Shown here: positions 31,901 through 38,378 of the stretch, piece after piece
How positions within the stretch are numbered: the first letter of the stretch is position 1
Layout: every line of letters starts with the position of its first letter
Assembly (NCBI RefSeq): GCF_003254565.1
Contig: NZ_QJRI01000174.1
Span: forward strand, 150,901-214,900
DNA: 64,000 nucleotides
DNA from: Flavobacterium nitrogenifigens
GTDB lineage: Bacteria > Bacteroidota > Bacteroidia > Flavobacteriales > Flavobacteriaceae
Direction of reading: 5' to 3'
Position numbers and translations under genes: made by a program
The notes under the pieces: model-generated
Databases searched by the model: none
Seen by the model: the letters and a program-made list of their open reading frames with translations, nothing else
What the model was told of the DNA's origin: nothing

Positions 31901-34900
31901 CCTGTAACTGTAAAGATCGCAGAACCATCAGTTGAAGTAGAACAACTAATATCATTCTTAGATGTAGAAGATACTGTGAATACCGGTAATGAAGGCACAT
32001 CAAGTATTTGTTCATACACACAGAAATTAGCATCTCTAACTTCAAAAGTATATGTTTTACCTGCTGCCAATCCAGTAAAAGTATTACTAGTTTGGTAAGT
32101 AGAAGTACCCGGTGGTACAGGAAGTTTTATTCTATATTCTAAACCAGCCGTAGGTACAGCAACTCCAGAAGCATTAACAACATTTGTAATCGTTACATCT
32201 GTTGTATTGCTTGGACATTTTACTGCCGTTGGCGTAAGTGTCATTCCTTTTGGAGGATTCAACGCATTAATAGTTCCAACAACTTTTGTTATTGGACATG
32301 ATTTACTGTCTGTTGCTGTTACTTCATAAGTTCCTGCAATAGTTAAATTATTAAATATACCAGTAGTGTTAGTTTCTATAGTAGCGCCAGTAGTTGTATT
32401 TTTTAATACATAAGTAAAACCACCGTTTCCGTTACCTGCGCTTGCTGTAATAGTAGCCGCATTAGTGGTACAATTATAAGGCGTTGTAATAGAAGCTGTA
32501 AGTGTAACAGCAGCTGGTTGGGTTACATAGAAAGTATATTGTTGTTGACATCCTAAGGCATCCTCTACAATATAAGTATATTTTGTACCGGCACCAACAG
32601 AACCTGGTAATAAACTGTAACGCACAGGTGTTGTAGTTACAGCTGTAAAAGCTCCTGTACCATTAAATTGAATCTTGAATGGCGCTACACCATTTTGTGG
32701 TGTAATATCAACATAACCATCTCCTTTGCCAAAACAAGTAACCGGATTTACAGAGTGACTAGCAGTAACTGCAACTTTAGCAAGCACTTCTTTTTCTACA
32801 GTAATAGGACAACCGTTTTTGTCTTTGATAGCAAATACATAAGTCGCAGCTGTTGTAGCAGAATAAGAGAATGTTGGACCAGCAGTAGTACCATTGTTTA
32901 CTAGTACCACACCTGTTCCTTTATTTGTAACAGTATAAGTATAAGGTGCTGTTCCGCCGTCTATAGTAACATCTATAGTAGCGTTTGCTGCTGTGCCCGT
33001 TTTACAAGATAATGGAACGGTAACATCTGCTTTCGCTGTGATTGTTTTATTAATAGTTTGACTAGCTGTAATCGCATCACATTTATTATCATCTAAAATT
33101 AAAAATTGGTATGTACCTGTTCCTTTAGCGATATAATCAAAAGTAGGTCCGTTAAAAGTTGCACTTGGATTACTGTATGTTAGACCTCCGTCTGTACTTA
33201 CTTGATACGTGTAAGGCTTAAGACCGCCAGATACACTAACTCTAATAGTAGCATTGCTACCATCAAAACACAATCCTACATTAGAAACTATTGATGCCGT
33301 TGGTTTACTTGGTGCACTAATAACCAAGTCTTTACTCATAGCAGCGTTACATCCATTTGCATCAGTACCCGAAACAATGTAAGTTCCAGCCGGAACATCA
33401 TCTATTTTCCAAGTCGTAGTTGGGAATGTTTTTATATATGACGAATTTTTATCTTTAAGTGTAACCACATAATCTGGAGTTCCTCCTGCAACAGTTGCTG
33501 TTACAGTTGCCCCTTTACACGTAGCAGCCGATGCACTTGCATTTACTACAAATGCAGCTGGCGACGTAATTTTAGTTGGAATGTCGAAACTACAAGAAGA
33601 TGCATTATTTGCAAAACGTACTTTAATATTATAGGTTCCTTCACCTTTATCATTAAAGGTAATCGGAGAAGTCGTAGATTTTACCCAAGTTGGATTAGTA
33701 GCATTTCCATTTAAAGTATAATAGAAACCATTTACAGTATCGAAATTTTTAGCTACAATACTGAAAGTACCATTTTTATCTCCTTTACATTTAACTCCGT
33801 TCACGCCTACTACCTCTGCAGAAAATTCTTGTCCGCTTTTAACTTGTAGATTTAAAATCTTATCCTGCAAACATGATTTTGGCAACTGACGTACCCAAAT
33901 ATCGTCGATCACTAAGTCGTTTCCATCAAATATTTCACTTCCTGAACGTACCACAAAAGTTAAATTGGTATTTGCTCCAGGATTTAGTTTAATGCTAATC
34001 GGAACCCATTTTTTTCTATCAGGATGATTTAAACCAGGCGCGATTTCACCAGTATTATCTCTCGCTACTACATTACCTTTAGAATCAATTAATTCAATTC
34101 TAATAATTGGAGCCGCACTATTATAAGTAGGCATTAATAAATTTCCTACATAAAAGTCGACAATAACATCTTGATTAGGTATAACATCTACAATTGGCTT
34201 ACTGTATAAAATACCATATTTTCCAGCAGCATTACCAACATTTACTAATAAATATCTACCATTAGGATCTCCTGTGTTATCTAAATTATTAGGGTTTGTA
34301 GTATGATCTTTATAGTGGAACCAAGCTCCAGAATTATTACTACTTGGGTCGTCTCCTCTCCAGAAGAAACTCGCTACAGAATATTGATTATCTTCAACAG
34401 ATTGACTCGGAACCCCGTAAGGATCCAAACAAGTAAAAGGTTTCGTTGTTCTCTGGTCATTAAAGCAATAAGCAGTCGCAATTCCAGGTGCTGTTGTTGG
34501 TGGTCCGCTTCCAAAATCTTCTTTTAATAAATTACTAAAAGTTGGAGCAGATACCAAATTGTATTCTACTTTAATTTTATAATCTCCTACCGGAATATCT
34601 TTAAAGATATTAGCCGGAGAATTTGTATTTAGAGTATAAATATAATTAGAAGGGTTTGCTGGATCTGGTTTACCTAAATAGTAAGAATAGCTATAATTTG
34701 GGTTTGCATCGGCATTTACCGTTACTGTAGCTGTACCTTCTCCTTTACAATTATAAGTTAAAACAGGCTCACTAAATAAAGGATCAGCTGGTTTTTCTTC
34801 TAAAATAATACCTGACATAGGGAAAATACATCCAGCCGCATCTTTAATATATAATGTGATAGGAGTTGGACTTGGGTCTATGTAGGCAAAATTATCTGTA

Positions 34901-37900
34901 ATATACGTTTTTCCTCCGTCAAAACTATAGCGATATAAATTTGGTGCAGGAAAAGGCACACCTCCCTGAGGATTGGTAATTCTCACCATTCCTTGTTTAG
35001 TATTCCCTGTCGGACCACAACCAGATAATTCGGCAACACCTGCAGAAGCAGTTAGTGTAGCTGATGGCCCTGTGATCTTAATAATTTTTTCTGGGTCAGT
35101 ACAATCTACACCGTTTATTGTATATTTTACAGTAACTTTATAATCTCCAGATGGTAAACCTGTTGTTGGCAAAGAGGTATATGCACCGCCAGCAACTCCA
35201 GCAATACTATAAGAAACAGTATAACCTGAATCTGCAGGAGTAACTGTTATCGAAATTTCTCCTTCTTTAGCATTGTAACAGCTTAAATTTTTCGAATTTA
35301 TAGTAACTGTTGGTTTAGCAATTGGTTTTACTGAAAATGTCGGAATTGTATAGCTACAATCATTACTGTCAGTAACTATAATACTGTAGCTGCCTCCTGG
35401 ATCTTTAACCGTAATTTTATTCTCAGAAACATACGGTTGCCCGTTTATAGAGTAAGAATAAGGTGCAGTACCACCTTTAGCATTTATTGTAATTTCTCCA
35501 TCTGAACATGCTGTTAATGATTTTACATCATAAGTTGCAGTAAGCTCATCTGGTGCAATTATTTTTACATCACTTACATTGGTACAACCATCATCTGTCG
35601 TTACAGTAAGTACATAATCACCTGCAAGCAAATCGAACTTTGCATTATTTTTAGAAGCAGGTCCTACACTTTGAACTGTTGTACTGCCTTGTTTGATAAC
35701 AAAAGTATAATTTGGGTTGGCATTATTTGCTGCAACTTCTAAACTACCTTTATCACCTGCACAAAGAGGTTGTGTTATTACTTTCTGAACATCAACATCT
35801 AGTTTTCTAATAAGAATCTTATCAACTGTAAAATCACATGGGAAAGTAGTTATATTAGTTTGTCTAATATGTACAGTATAAGAACCCTCAGTACTTATTG
35901 GAAATATATTACTTGACTGATACGCTCCAATAGGTCCATTAGGATCTTTGCTTATTGCATACTCATATCCGGCTGGAACATCTTCAATGGTAATACTACC
36001 ATTTGTAGAACAAATAATATCGGTGTGCTTCTCTTTTGGAGTTAATGGGTTTTGATAAACATCAAAATAAAAACGATTGAAACAAACTCCACCTTTATAG
36101 GTAACAGTTAATCTGTATCTTCCTTTTGCATTTGCTATATAATCAGATCCTCTTCCTACTTCGTCCCATTTACAAAGTTCACTTGGGTTTCCAGTACTTG
36201 CCAATGCTTCGTTCGGACAGTTTTTACCTGTCGATACAGTACAGCTTCCCTCTACGAAACGTTCCCATACTATGCTAGAAGCATCCGTGATACTTGTTTT
36301 TATCTCTTTTTTATCGTTACCACCGCACAAATAAATGTTTGGAAATGGTTGACCAGTATCAGCACAAGTTAAGACTTCACTTGCGAAAGGTAACACAGGA
36401 TTTGTACTTGTACTTTTGAAACGAGTTACCACAAAAGATTGAGAGATAGATCTACATGGTGCTTGTGCCAAGTTGTACACATAATATGTCCCTTCTTTGG
36501 TCACATTAAATGGACTTCCTTCGCCTATTTTAATTGTCATTTTAGCGTCACTATACCATGTATATTTATCATATCCTTTTGCTGGAATAAGATCAACACT
36601 ATCTGTACATAAAGTAACATTCTCTGTATATTGACAACCGTCTACACCTACTAAAAAGTTTGTAGCTTTTGGTGTTACAGCACATCCTTCAGTTGAATTA
36701 ACACTTCCTTGCGGATCTGTTTCGTCGATTGAAAAGTTGGTGTTTTCCTTTCCTTTGTAAGTAGCAAAAGCCTGGTTGTCGATACTGTTAGAGCAAGCCT
36801 CACTTAGTGAATGACAATCAGGAACTACCTGCACCTTGAAAGCAATAGTACTTACGGTAGGATTATTCTTTGTTACTAATTTAGGGTCTGTTACCTCAAA
36901 AACAATTTTTCTTGTAACTGGGTCATAATCTTTTTTTACTATTATTCCAGCTGGCAAAGGAAGTAAATCAGTTTTCTGATTAAAAATAACGTTTATTGGC
37001 AACTGGTCAGTAATAACCAAAGAAGTTGCATCGTCATTACCTTTGTTTTGAATACTAATTTCATAACGCAATTCCTGACCAAGAGTCACATTCTGTCCTC
37101 CGATATCCTTTCCGTCTGTGTCTTTTACAATTTTTGTCAGTGCAATTTGAGGAGCTATAACTTCTACGTTAAAAGCATTAAAATAAACACCATAACCATC
37201 TCCGCTGGTGGTTAGCCTTAAATTAGCACTTGTACTGTTATTTGCAATAATTTTATTATCAGCATTATTCAAATTGATAATACCTGCATCAAACCCAAGT
37301 GTATTTGTACTGGCTGGCCTTCTTTGGAGATTAATTCCCGAAAGGTCATTAATTACACTACAAAAGAAATTGTCTTTTTTACGCTCGGTTGTGTAGACCT
37401 GTGTACCATTAACAGAATAAGTATCATTCGGCGTATTTGCATCACCTTCTAAAGCTGCAAAAGCTAATTTTACTTTTACATTACCTGTTGGAATGGTTTT
37501 AAAACCTGAAACTGCATAAGTCAAAGGAGTACCGCTAGCTTTAATCCAACTAAAACCATCATAAGCGGTAATATATTTTGCGCTTGAGTTTGGATCTTCA
37601 TAAATAACAAATAAAGACCATCCTGCTGCGTATCCTCCATTGTTCAGTCTACCGCGAGCAGAATTAACATTAGCTACCGTATATTCTCCTTCAGGATTTT
37701 TTGAAGCTTTTAGTAGGTCTGTTACATTAAAATAATAAGCATATGGTATTTGGTCACCATTTGTTGTTTTTGGATCATTATTATAATAATCGTAAATTAA
37801 AGTTCCAGTAATATTATTATAAGCTGTTTCGTTAGCAAGCTTAAACTTTATATTACCTAATTCACTACGCTTTACAGATTTGTCATCTAAAGAAGCTTGC

Positions 37901-38256
37901 GTATAAACACCAGACCAATACAATCCGGCATACACAATATTATAACAAGCTCTACTCGCATCTGGCACCTTTAAAGTTGCAGAACTTGAACTAAAGGTAT
38001 CAGAATCATTGTCAATATCGATGTATTGCATGTTCTCATTGTTATTATCTGTACCTCCAGTAAAAGCATCATTTGCATACTCATTGGTTTTACCGTTATC
38101 TCTATTAACAATACTATTACCAATAAGCATCATATCTCCTCTAATACTCGTATCAAACCTTGGAGTAAAAGGTACATGATTTTGTGCAAGCATTAGACAA
38201 CTTTGCAATAAAAACAAAGTCAATAAAATCAATCTTACGTTAGTAGGCTTTCTCAT
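19951..38256 (-). CDS. sprB: SprB, giant repetitive cell-surface gliding adhesin
   Basis: The protein has 6101 residues. It starts with a signal peptide (1-25, ending LMLAQ) and an N-terminal region with a DUF11-like domain (about 369-472, IALTKIVKDTDGKDIGG). A jelly-roll-like domain (about 1239-1459) interrupts the repeats. Most of the chain is SprB-type repeats of about 85-90 residues, each with one conserved Cys and endings such as GDYTVTVRD..GC. The last 88 residues (from FCMPNYFTPNGDGQND) are the type B / CHU_C gliding-motility C-terminal domain recognised by the type IX secretion system. In F. johnsoniae SprB is the adhesin moved along the cell by the gliding motor; that protein is about 6500 residues. 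It lies between sprD and sprF. Confidence 0.95.
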   Translation of the reverse strand: MRKPTNVRLILLTLFLLQSCLMLAQNHVPFTPRFDTSIRGDMMLIGNSIVNRDNGKTNEYANDAFTGGTDNNNENMQYIDIDNDSDTFSSSSATLKVPDASRACYNIVYAGLYWSGVYTQASLDDKSVKRSELGNIKFKLANETAYNNITGTLIYDYYNNDPKTTNGDQIPYAYYFNVTDLLKASKNPEGEYTVANVNSARGRLNNGGYAAGWSLFVIYEDPNSSAKYITAYDGFSWIKASGTPLTYAVSGFKTIPTGNVKVKLAFAALEGDANTPNDTYSVNGTQVYTTERKKDNFFCSVINDLSGINLQRRPASTNTLGFDAGIINLNNADNKIIANNSTSANLRLTTSGDGYGVYFNAFNVEVIAPQIALTKIVKDTDGKDIGGQNVTLGQELRYEISIQNKGNDDATSLVITDQLPINVIFNQKTDLLPLPAGIIVKKDYDPVTRKIVFEVTDPKLVTKNNPTVSTIAFKVQVVPDCHSLSEACSNSIDNQAFATYKGKENTNFSIDETDPQGSVNSTEGCAVTPKATNFLVGVDGCQYTENVTLCTDSVDLIPAKGYDKYTWYSDAKMTIKIGEGSPFNVTKEGTYYVYNLAQAPCRSISQSFVVTRFKSTSTNPVLPFASEVLTCADTGQPFPNIYLCGGNDKKEIKTSITDASSIVWERFVEGSCTVSTGKNCPNEALASTGNPSELCKWDEVGRGSDYIANAKGRYRLTVTYKGGVCFNRFYFDVYQNPLTPKEKHTDIICSTNGSITIEDVPAGYEYAISKDPNGPIGAYQSSNIFPISTEGSYTVHIRQTNITTFPCDFTVDKILIRKLDVDVQKVITQPLCAGDKGSLEVAANNANPNYTFVIKQGSTTVQSVGPASKNNAKFDLLAGDYVLTVTTDDGCTNVSDVKIIAPDELTATYDVKSLTACSDGEITINAKGGTAPYSYSINGQPYVSENKITVKDPGGSYSIIVTDSNDCSYTIPTFSVKPIAKPTVTINSKNLSCYNAKEGEISITVTPADSGYTVSYSIAGVAGGAYTSLPTTGLPSGDYKVTVKYTINGVDCTDPEKIIKITGPSATLTASAGVAELSGCGPTGNTKQGMVRITNPQGGVPFPAPNLYRYSFDGGKTYITDNFAYIDPSPTPITLYIKDAAGCIFPMSGIILEEKPADPLFSEPVLTYNCKGEGTATVTVNADANPNYSYSYYLGKPDPANPSNYIYTLNTNSPANIFKDIPVGDYKIKVEYNLVSAPTFSNLLKEDFGSGPPTTAPGIATAYCFNDQRTTKPFTCLDPYGVPSQSVEDNQYSVASFFWRGDDPSSNNSGAWFHYKDHTTNPNNLDNTGDPNGRYLLVNVGNAAGKYGILYSKPIVDVIPNQDVIVDFYVGNLLMPTYNSAAPIIRIELIDSKGNVVARDNTGEIAPGLNHPDRKKWVPISIKLNPGANTNLTFVVRSGSEIFDGNDLVIDDIWVRQLPKSCLQDKILNLQVKSGQEFSAEVVGVNGVKCKGDKNGTFSIVAKNFDTVNGFYYTLNGNATNPTWVKSTTSPITFNDKGEGTYNIKVRFANNASSCSFDIPTKITSPAAFVVNASASAATCKGATVTATVAGGTPDYVVTLKDKNSSYIKTFPTTTWKIDDVPAGTYIVSGTDANGCNAAMSKDLVISAPSKPTASIVSNVGLCFDGSNATIRVSVSGGLKPYTYQVSTDGGLTYSNPSATFNGPTFDYIAKGTGTYQFLILDDNKCDAITASQTINKTITAKADVTVPLSCKTGTAANATIDVTIDGGTAPYTYTVTNKGTGVVLVNNGTTAGPTFSYSATTAATYVFAIKDKNGCPITVEKEVLAKVAVTASHSVNPVTCFGKGDGYVDITPQNGVAPFKIQFNGTGAFTAVTTTPVRYSLLPGSVGAGTKYTYIVEDALGCQQQYTFYVTQPAAVTLTASITTPYNCTTNAATITASAGNGNGGFTYVLKNTTTGATIETNTTGIFNNLTIAGTYEVTATDSKSCPITKVVGTINALNPPKGMTLTPTAVKCPSNTTDVTITNVVNASGVAVPTAGLEYRIKLPVPPGTSTYQTSNTFTGLAAGKTYTFEVRDANFCVYEQILDVPSLPVFTVSSTSKNDISCSTSTDGSAIFTVTGLGNNVAYSYKVDALTPVSGTSPAAGSSFEIPVSNLSAGLHTIVVTNTATTCKQSQTVTIAAPSTALVLNPSSLEHVTCDNKGKATINVVGGWGDYEYTVTPTSPSGSAITKTTNVFSNLNAGDYSVSVKDLKGCIVTGTFKINDKVNPTASIDLTNSDFCVTGSGAKIVVSPNSAPNYMYKLDNGTAQNNGTFTGVTPGISHTIRVTDTSTGCYTDLTVPTINAPISAKLNPLVKDLTCDATNPNAIIEVSIKDGYPDYSYRVNTNGGGFSGSNIPVGAGKTTFTYQTTTGAAAATYEFEIFDSKGCRTTVTQNIAARVSPTATTTPTNPTCYNGNNGSIIVNASLGLPPYTYEVSTVSSTGPFTTMTSKTYSNATAGDYWFRVTDSKKCQFVTAKTTVSNPPQLTAKADVSVPLTCGTSNATQAATITVTVLLPGTPYSGTDKYRYSFNGVLPAGTSNTYTTSTSGPVTVDVFDANNCPYRIPVSPVVNTLNPPSNMAFSQANVISCMATQLDTDLTVSYTGGVGPFKVEITSTDAVPAPVVTVATGVTAQSYVFKDLAPGNYSFKVTDANKCTTTGDYKIEKVELPIANGSVISNVICKGASDGKLSFTVSGNVGATYTYELRNSLNALVPIAQSTKTGNVIDYVGLSADTYTFKVTNSTTTCSATKVLEVKEPAQPLVLLAPSITPITCSPNNGKIVINTTGGWGNNRYTLTQPDGTVVGPQANSTFANITQSGTYGISVTDLNGNGCTVTDTFTVSAKVLPSASIDLTASDLCYDSVGKATIVVTPTVVSPTYRYNINEGTYQVSGTFPNLEPGNYIVKVKDMATGCILPLSAIYIESELKFNATLSKSANCLTQNTEIKGTISGGKPNYSYTVTKNGVLDPTVIPVTGTTFTYTDPVDPPQVGNTTYVFTLTDASAAKCSLTSTVVVGPRTDPDFALTPNSTILCNGDATGSITVTIDKTKGAAPYTISVYNTTTSTSYGTQTTGLPAGDYTVRVTDDKGCYLEKTTTIVQPKKIEFDADVKPMTCDSSGSGISYGSITVKNFIGGSSDTAPLGPFTYTLTNNVGEPTQVAPHAISDVRGDYTFNILNFGIYELTVSDKNGCSITKTIPMASKPEDLKIEVKAGTESCTTASLIVTVNTPIIGGAYHFALYPINSGSTPPYKYADNMGSYQDADSTDPTDPKYTQSTFNGLLPGVTYSFIVYDEATDCYFFKQAEAATLTSSTLKTNVTPANVTCQGAKDGNVSFTFTGTQPTTTAVKYDVYNSQSNTLVIPSVGGTVTLPSNSATNVGPLVPGTYYILFTELDNTSTVVCMNTSKTFTISESVVPLTLSVSSPKNDNCGNNQGIVEAFGKGGTVTKVVVDPSDPTKTITVPAPYLYQIFADTGVAGVIDGSDKPVTDAALSASFDPALHTGSTFNKEWGHYLVYVKDANGCIQVEFVEVKLDPTPVITAVVNSACAAEDSFVIDVNMTTFGIAPYTYSLDGLDFMPMPLTSFSIPNLHSGNHTVEVRDFNGCGNKVTLNPIAVPLNITAKFTTEPTCRDTDGTITAVVTGGFAPNNFEYTLKNNTVVTPDVLQNSDPKFIGLAAGNYTVTVRDLNTNCSKSVVVDLLVPTLVDLVPGDITTTPVDCNGTQGTNDNGTLTVNLRAVNDNPDYKFILTPVLPAGPAITQDNNNYFTGLTAGDYTVKVISSRGCEFEVPANVPAPSAVYATATATPFSCVVDPTKTTVVVAAAGGTGTGTFTFSKDGTNYFTSNSIPSDDKYTFELPEIGSVQNPSYWVKDANGCVYKTNGLVTPLDPLPKLISATAKRSLLAGSQIDCQNGRELIQIDVVGGSTPADFKYEVSVDGNGYIVLTNSAGTPFTYNATTAGSKYQFRITDNVTSCQILTNIYEVPLFDLISVTATTASDVKCISDNNGTIQINIAGYSGKYDYQIFDGLTAVVGANGSHDTATSNPFVIPFGLPAGNNYTVHIQETGHPKCPSISNAVIIKEPAAALALNPLVVTPLGCTTLGAVVVNAKDGWGDYTYTLTQPDLTVVTNKDGKFDNLNQVGPAGSYKVSVKDANGCEVTDSFNLSTPVPPTATIDPATDYCYTAADKATIVVIASSTSPFALPTDTYDYSIDGGQTWQINNNTFVNLTPGDYTFTVRDKFGCTGTTTITTIESQLYASTEIKKEIFCVAPVEGTIRVKASGGYAPYSYTVAINGGTPSAPITFVNGTYSDYTVVSPLTNTYDFVVLDAHSCPMPAGSVTMKAPTAVTFTATPTSPYCSGTQGNVDNGSILFTLPTSNDNPPYTYTVQLTAPTTGLVLTQVNNPLFTGLSAGTYAVNVTSDRMCDNPTSVVINPPVAVEAEAKATPFTCTGTNINETIVTVTGKYGAGPNYTYSNNGTNWGTGNTFVVIDNESAQTLTYYVKDANGCVDDVQITVDPFPKLQKATVTQGTKAACNNAGEVINVVINGGASPANFQYEVYQDGVLLSGGPYAVTGNTFSYTAPTVGHFYQFKITDLTTSCSITTDPYEVPVFNTAKVIANASSSVSCNGLSDGKITFNIVDYTGPYTYQVYNNGIAVTGASGSGTTATANPFTIPFGLSVGAKYTVVITETGYPYCDITSADVNITEPPVLDLTTMVVTVKNQNCWTTGAVITADASTIVGGTPGSGFTFAFVPAGTVPTAGQYSSANTITIATTQVAPLFDSYDVYVKDGNGCPKFKTVNISLDPKPAITNVAVASQCYNAAGYRIDVTANGVGTLEYSLDGVQFQGANFFTVTAAGNYTVTVRDANKCTTTASAPVIIYEPLAVLAKVTKVPTCNAADGTITLFASGGKVPTPSYVYTRDNWTNTSTSPVFTGLAPGITYTFKVRDVNTGCVIEINETIDIPTDVTGIVATATPTSCNGYANGSISVTIGASNNNPVYMYSLAGPVNRLPQDSPFFNDLPFGNYVVTVTSGRGCSATAPVTVGQPAIIVVNKPTVTQYICSTGTNNIGNATITVAPGSVTGGSNDYIRYEFLRDGVQVQNDDRNTYTESDYLGGDYIVNVFDSKGCQGSYATVTIDPYIGIADLKIVATEITCKSDEAIQVTAIATTGTLPTLTYTIVGIDGNTYPLTPSVDGLWTNLKVGNYKIVVTNPVTGCSIERFHIVNEPNTFKFVASEIKNLTCYSDEDGAITLTLVDNIPTPKDNAGRFSYVITHESGTVINGATTTTELKLSNLKRGKYTVVATLAGSPFCDVQTEFNIDGPATELEILASKKDITCISTSDDGEIRISAQGGWSGDYLYKLDGPITVDFSAQNIFTGLKAGLYTVSVKDAGGCVDTDQIRLTVPTPIVVTASSDKTLLLCNGDLSATITVTAVTGGQGSNYLYTLNTTSVTPVRSSGPQNTPSFTGLGAGTYTITVTDGFNCVGESAPITITEPSEVKPSLAETRKMTCLTDTQLTLSAVGGTPPYTYSSDNVTYSTVPFTSSVSFDVTPGVYKYYVKDANGCVDFVSNEITINPLEPLLANLDIEHAVVLCRDEPTGVIVSNATGGLGNYEYTLLDGAGNILKGPQPEGRFDKLLAGDYKVVVKSGDCQTLPENVTINQPDEAFSAEFIPTPVKCFGGNDGQIVVNGKGGTGSYKYSISPRNDQYFDSNIFEKLKAGFYTVIATDEHGCYDSEIVEVKQPLAPLSVVETPGMTLPEQCAGELNGGFTIDIAGGTPPYMVSLNDINGTYIPVNGTQHTFANLAGGTYTVFVKDGGNCPQEVEVDVPLPVTLNPTVEVFYDCVNNAQANMVVVTIDPSNTDPTLIKYALDNGTFQPGNIFTDVAAGPHYITVKHENGCEVTTDLFEVDAVAELNAVDATNQSKDINTIVVKASGGVAPYEYSFNGEPFSSSNSYRIYKTGDYVVIVRDKNGCEKTITVHGTFYDFCMPNYFTPNGDGQNDTIGPDCGALAYKELTFDIYDRYGRVVAKYRVNGKWDGRYHGDELPTGDYWYVLKLNDPKDPREFVGHFTLYR
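20550..33600 (-). repeat. SprB repeat array organised in about seven 7-repeat cassettes
   Basis: About 50 SprB repeats occur here. Repeats are distinguishable by subtype and recur in the same order. The first subtype of each cassette, often containing GGWGDY, has its conserved Cys codon near 33.52, 31.67, 29.83, 27.87, 25.87, 24.00 and 22.16 kb, giving a period of 1.84-2.00 kb (seven repeats). The second subtype has variants of LCYDSVGKATIVV, and the seventh has variants of CxGxxDGxxxFxVxG. Subtypes were assigned by eye and positions are approximate to about 50 bases. Confidence 0.7.
33880..34540 (-). other. Jelly-roll-like (MAM/carbohydrate-binding type) domain inside SprB
   Basis: Residues about 1239-1459 of SprB break the repeat pattern. 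The segment opens with LLKEDFGSGPPTTAPG and contains DNQYSVASFFW, GRYLLVNVGNAAGKYGILYSK, VDFYVGNLLMPTYNSAAP and a closing FDGNDLVIDDIWVRQLP. The ending FVVRSGSE...DLVIDDIWV is typical of MAM-like or carbohydrate-binding beta-jelly-roll modules in Bacteroidota surface proteins. It could be the ligand-binding head of the adhesin, but this is inference. Confidence 0.6.
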
Positions 38257-38340
38257 AATCTTCTTTTTGTTTACTTACATTTTATCCTCTAAGGGGCATT
38301 AGCGAATAAAAAAATTTGTATTTGATAACATTTATTTTAA

Positions 38341-38368
38341 AGTCTCTCTTCCCTTTTTAAGAGAGACT
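38341..38368 (-). terminator. Intercistronic hairpin between sprD and sprB
   Basis: A perfect 10-base stem (AGTCTCTCTT with AAGAGAGACT) and an 8-base loop begin 10 bases after the sprD stop. The following minus-strand sequence TTTAAAATAAAT is only weakly T-rich, so it is more likely an attenuator or mRNA-stability element than a full terminator. Confidence 0.5.
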
Positions 38369-38378
38369 ACTGCTTTTA

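Noticed and set aside
20550..33600. Frameshift or assembly artefact in the giant sprB gene
   Set aside because: A single frame runs through 6101 codons with intact signal peptide and C-terminal domain, so the gene appears whole. Collapse of repeat cassettes in assembly cannot be excluded but is not visible.
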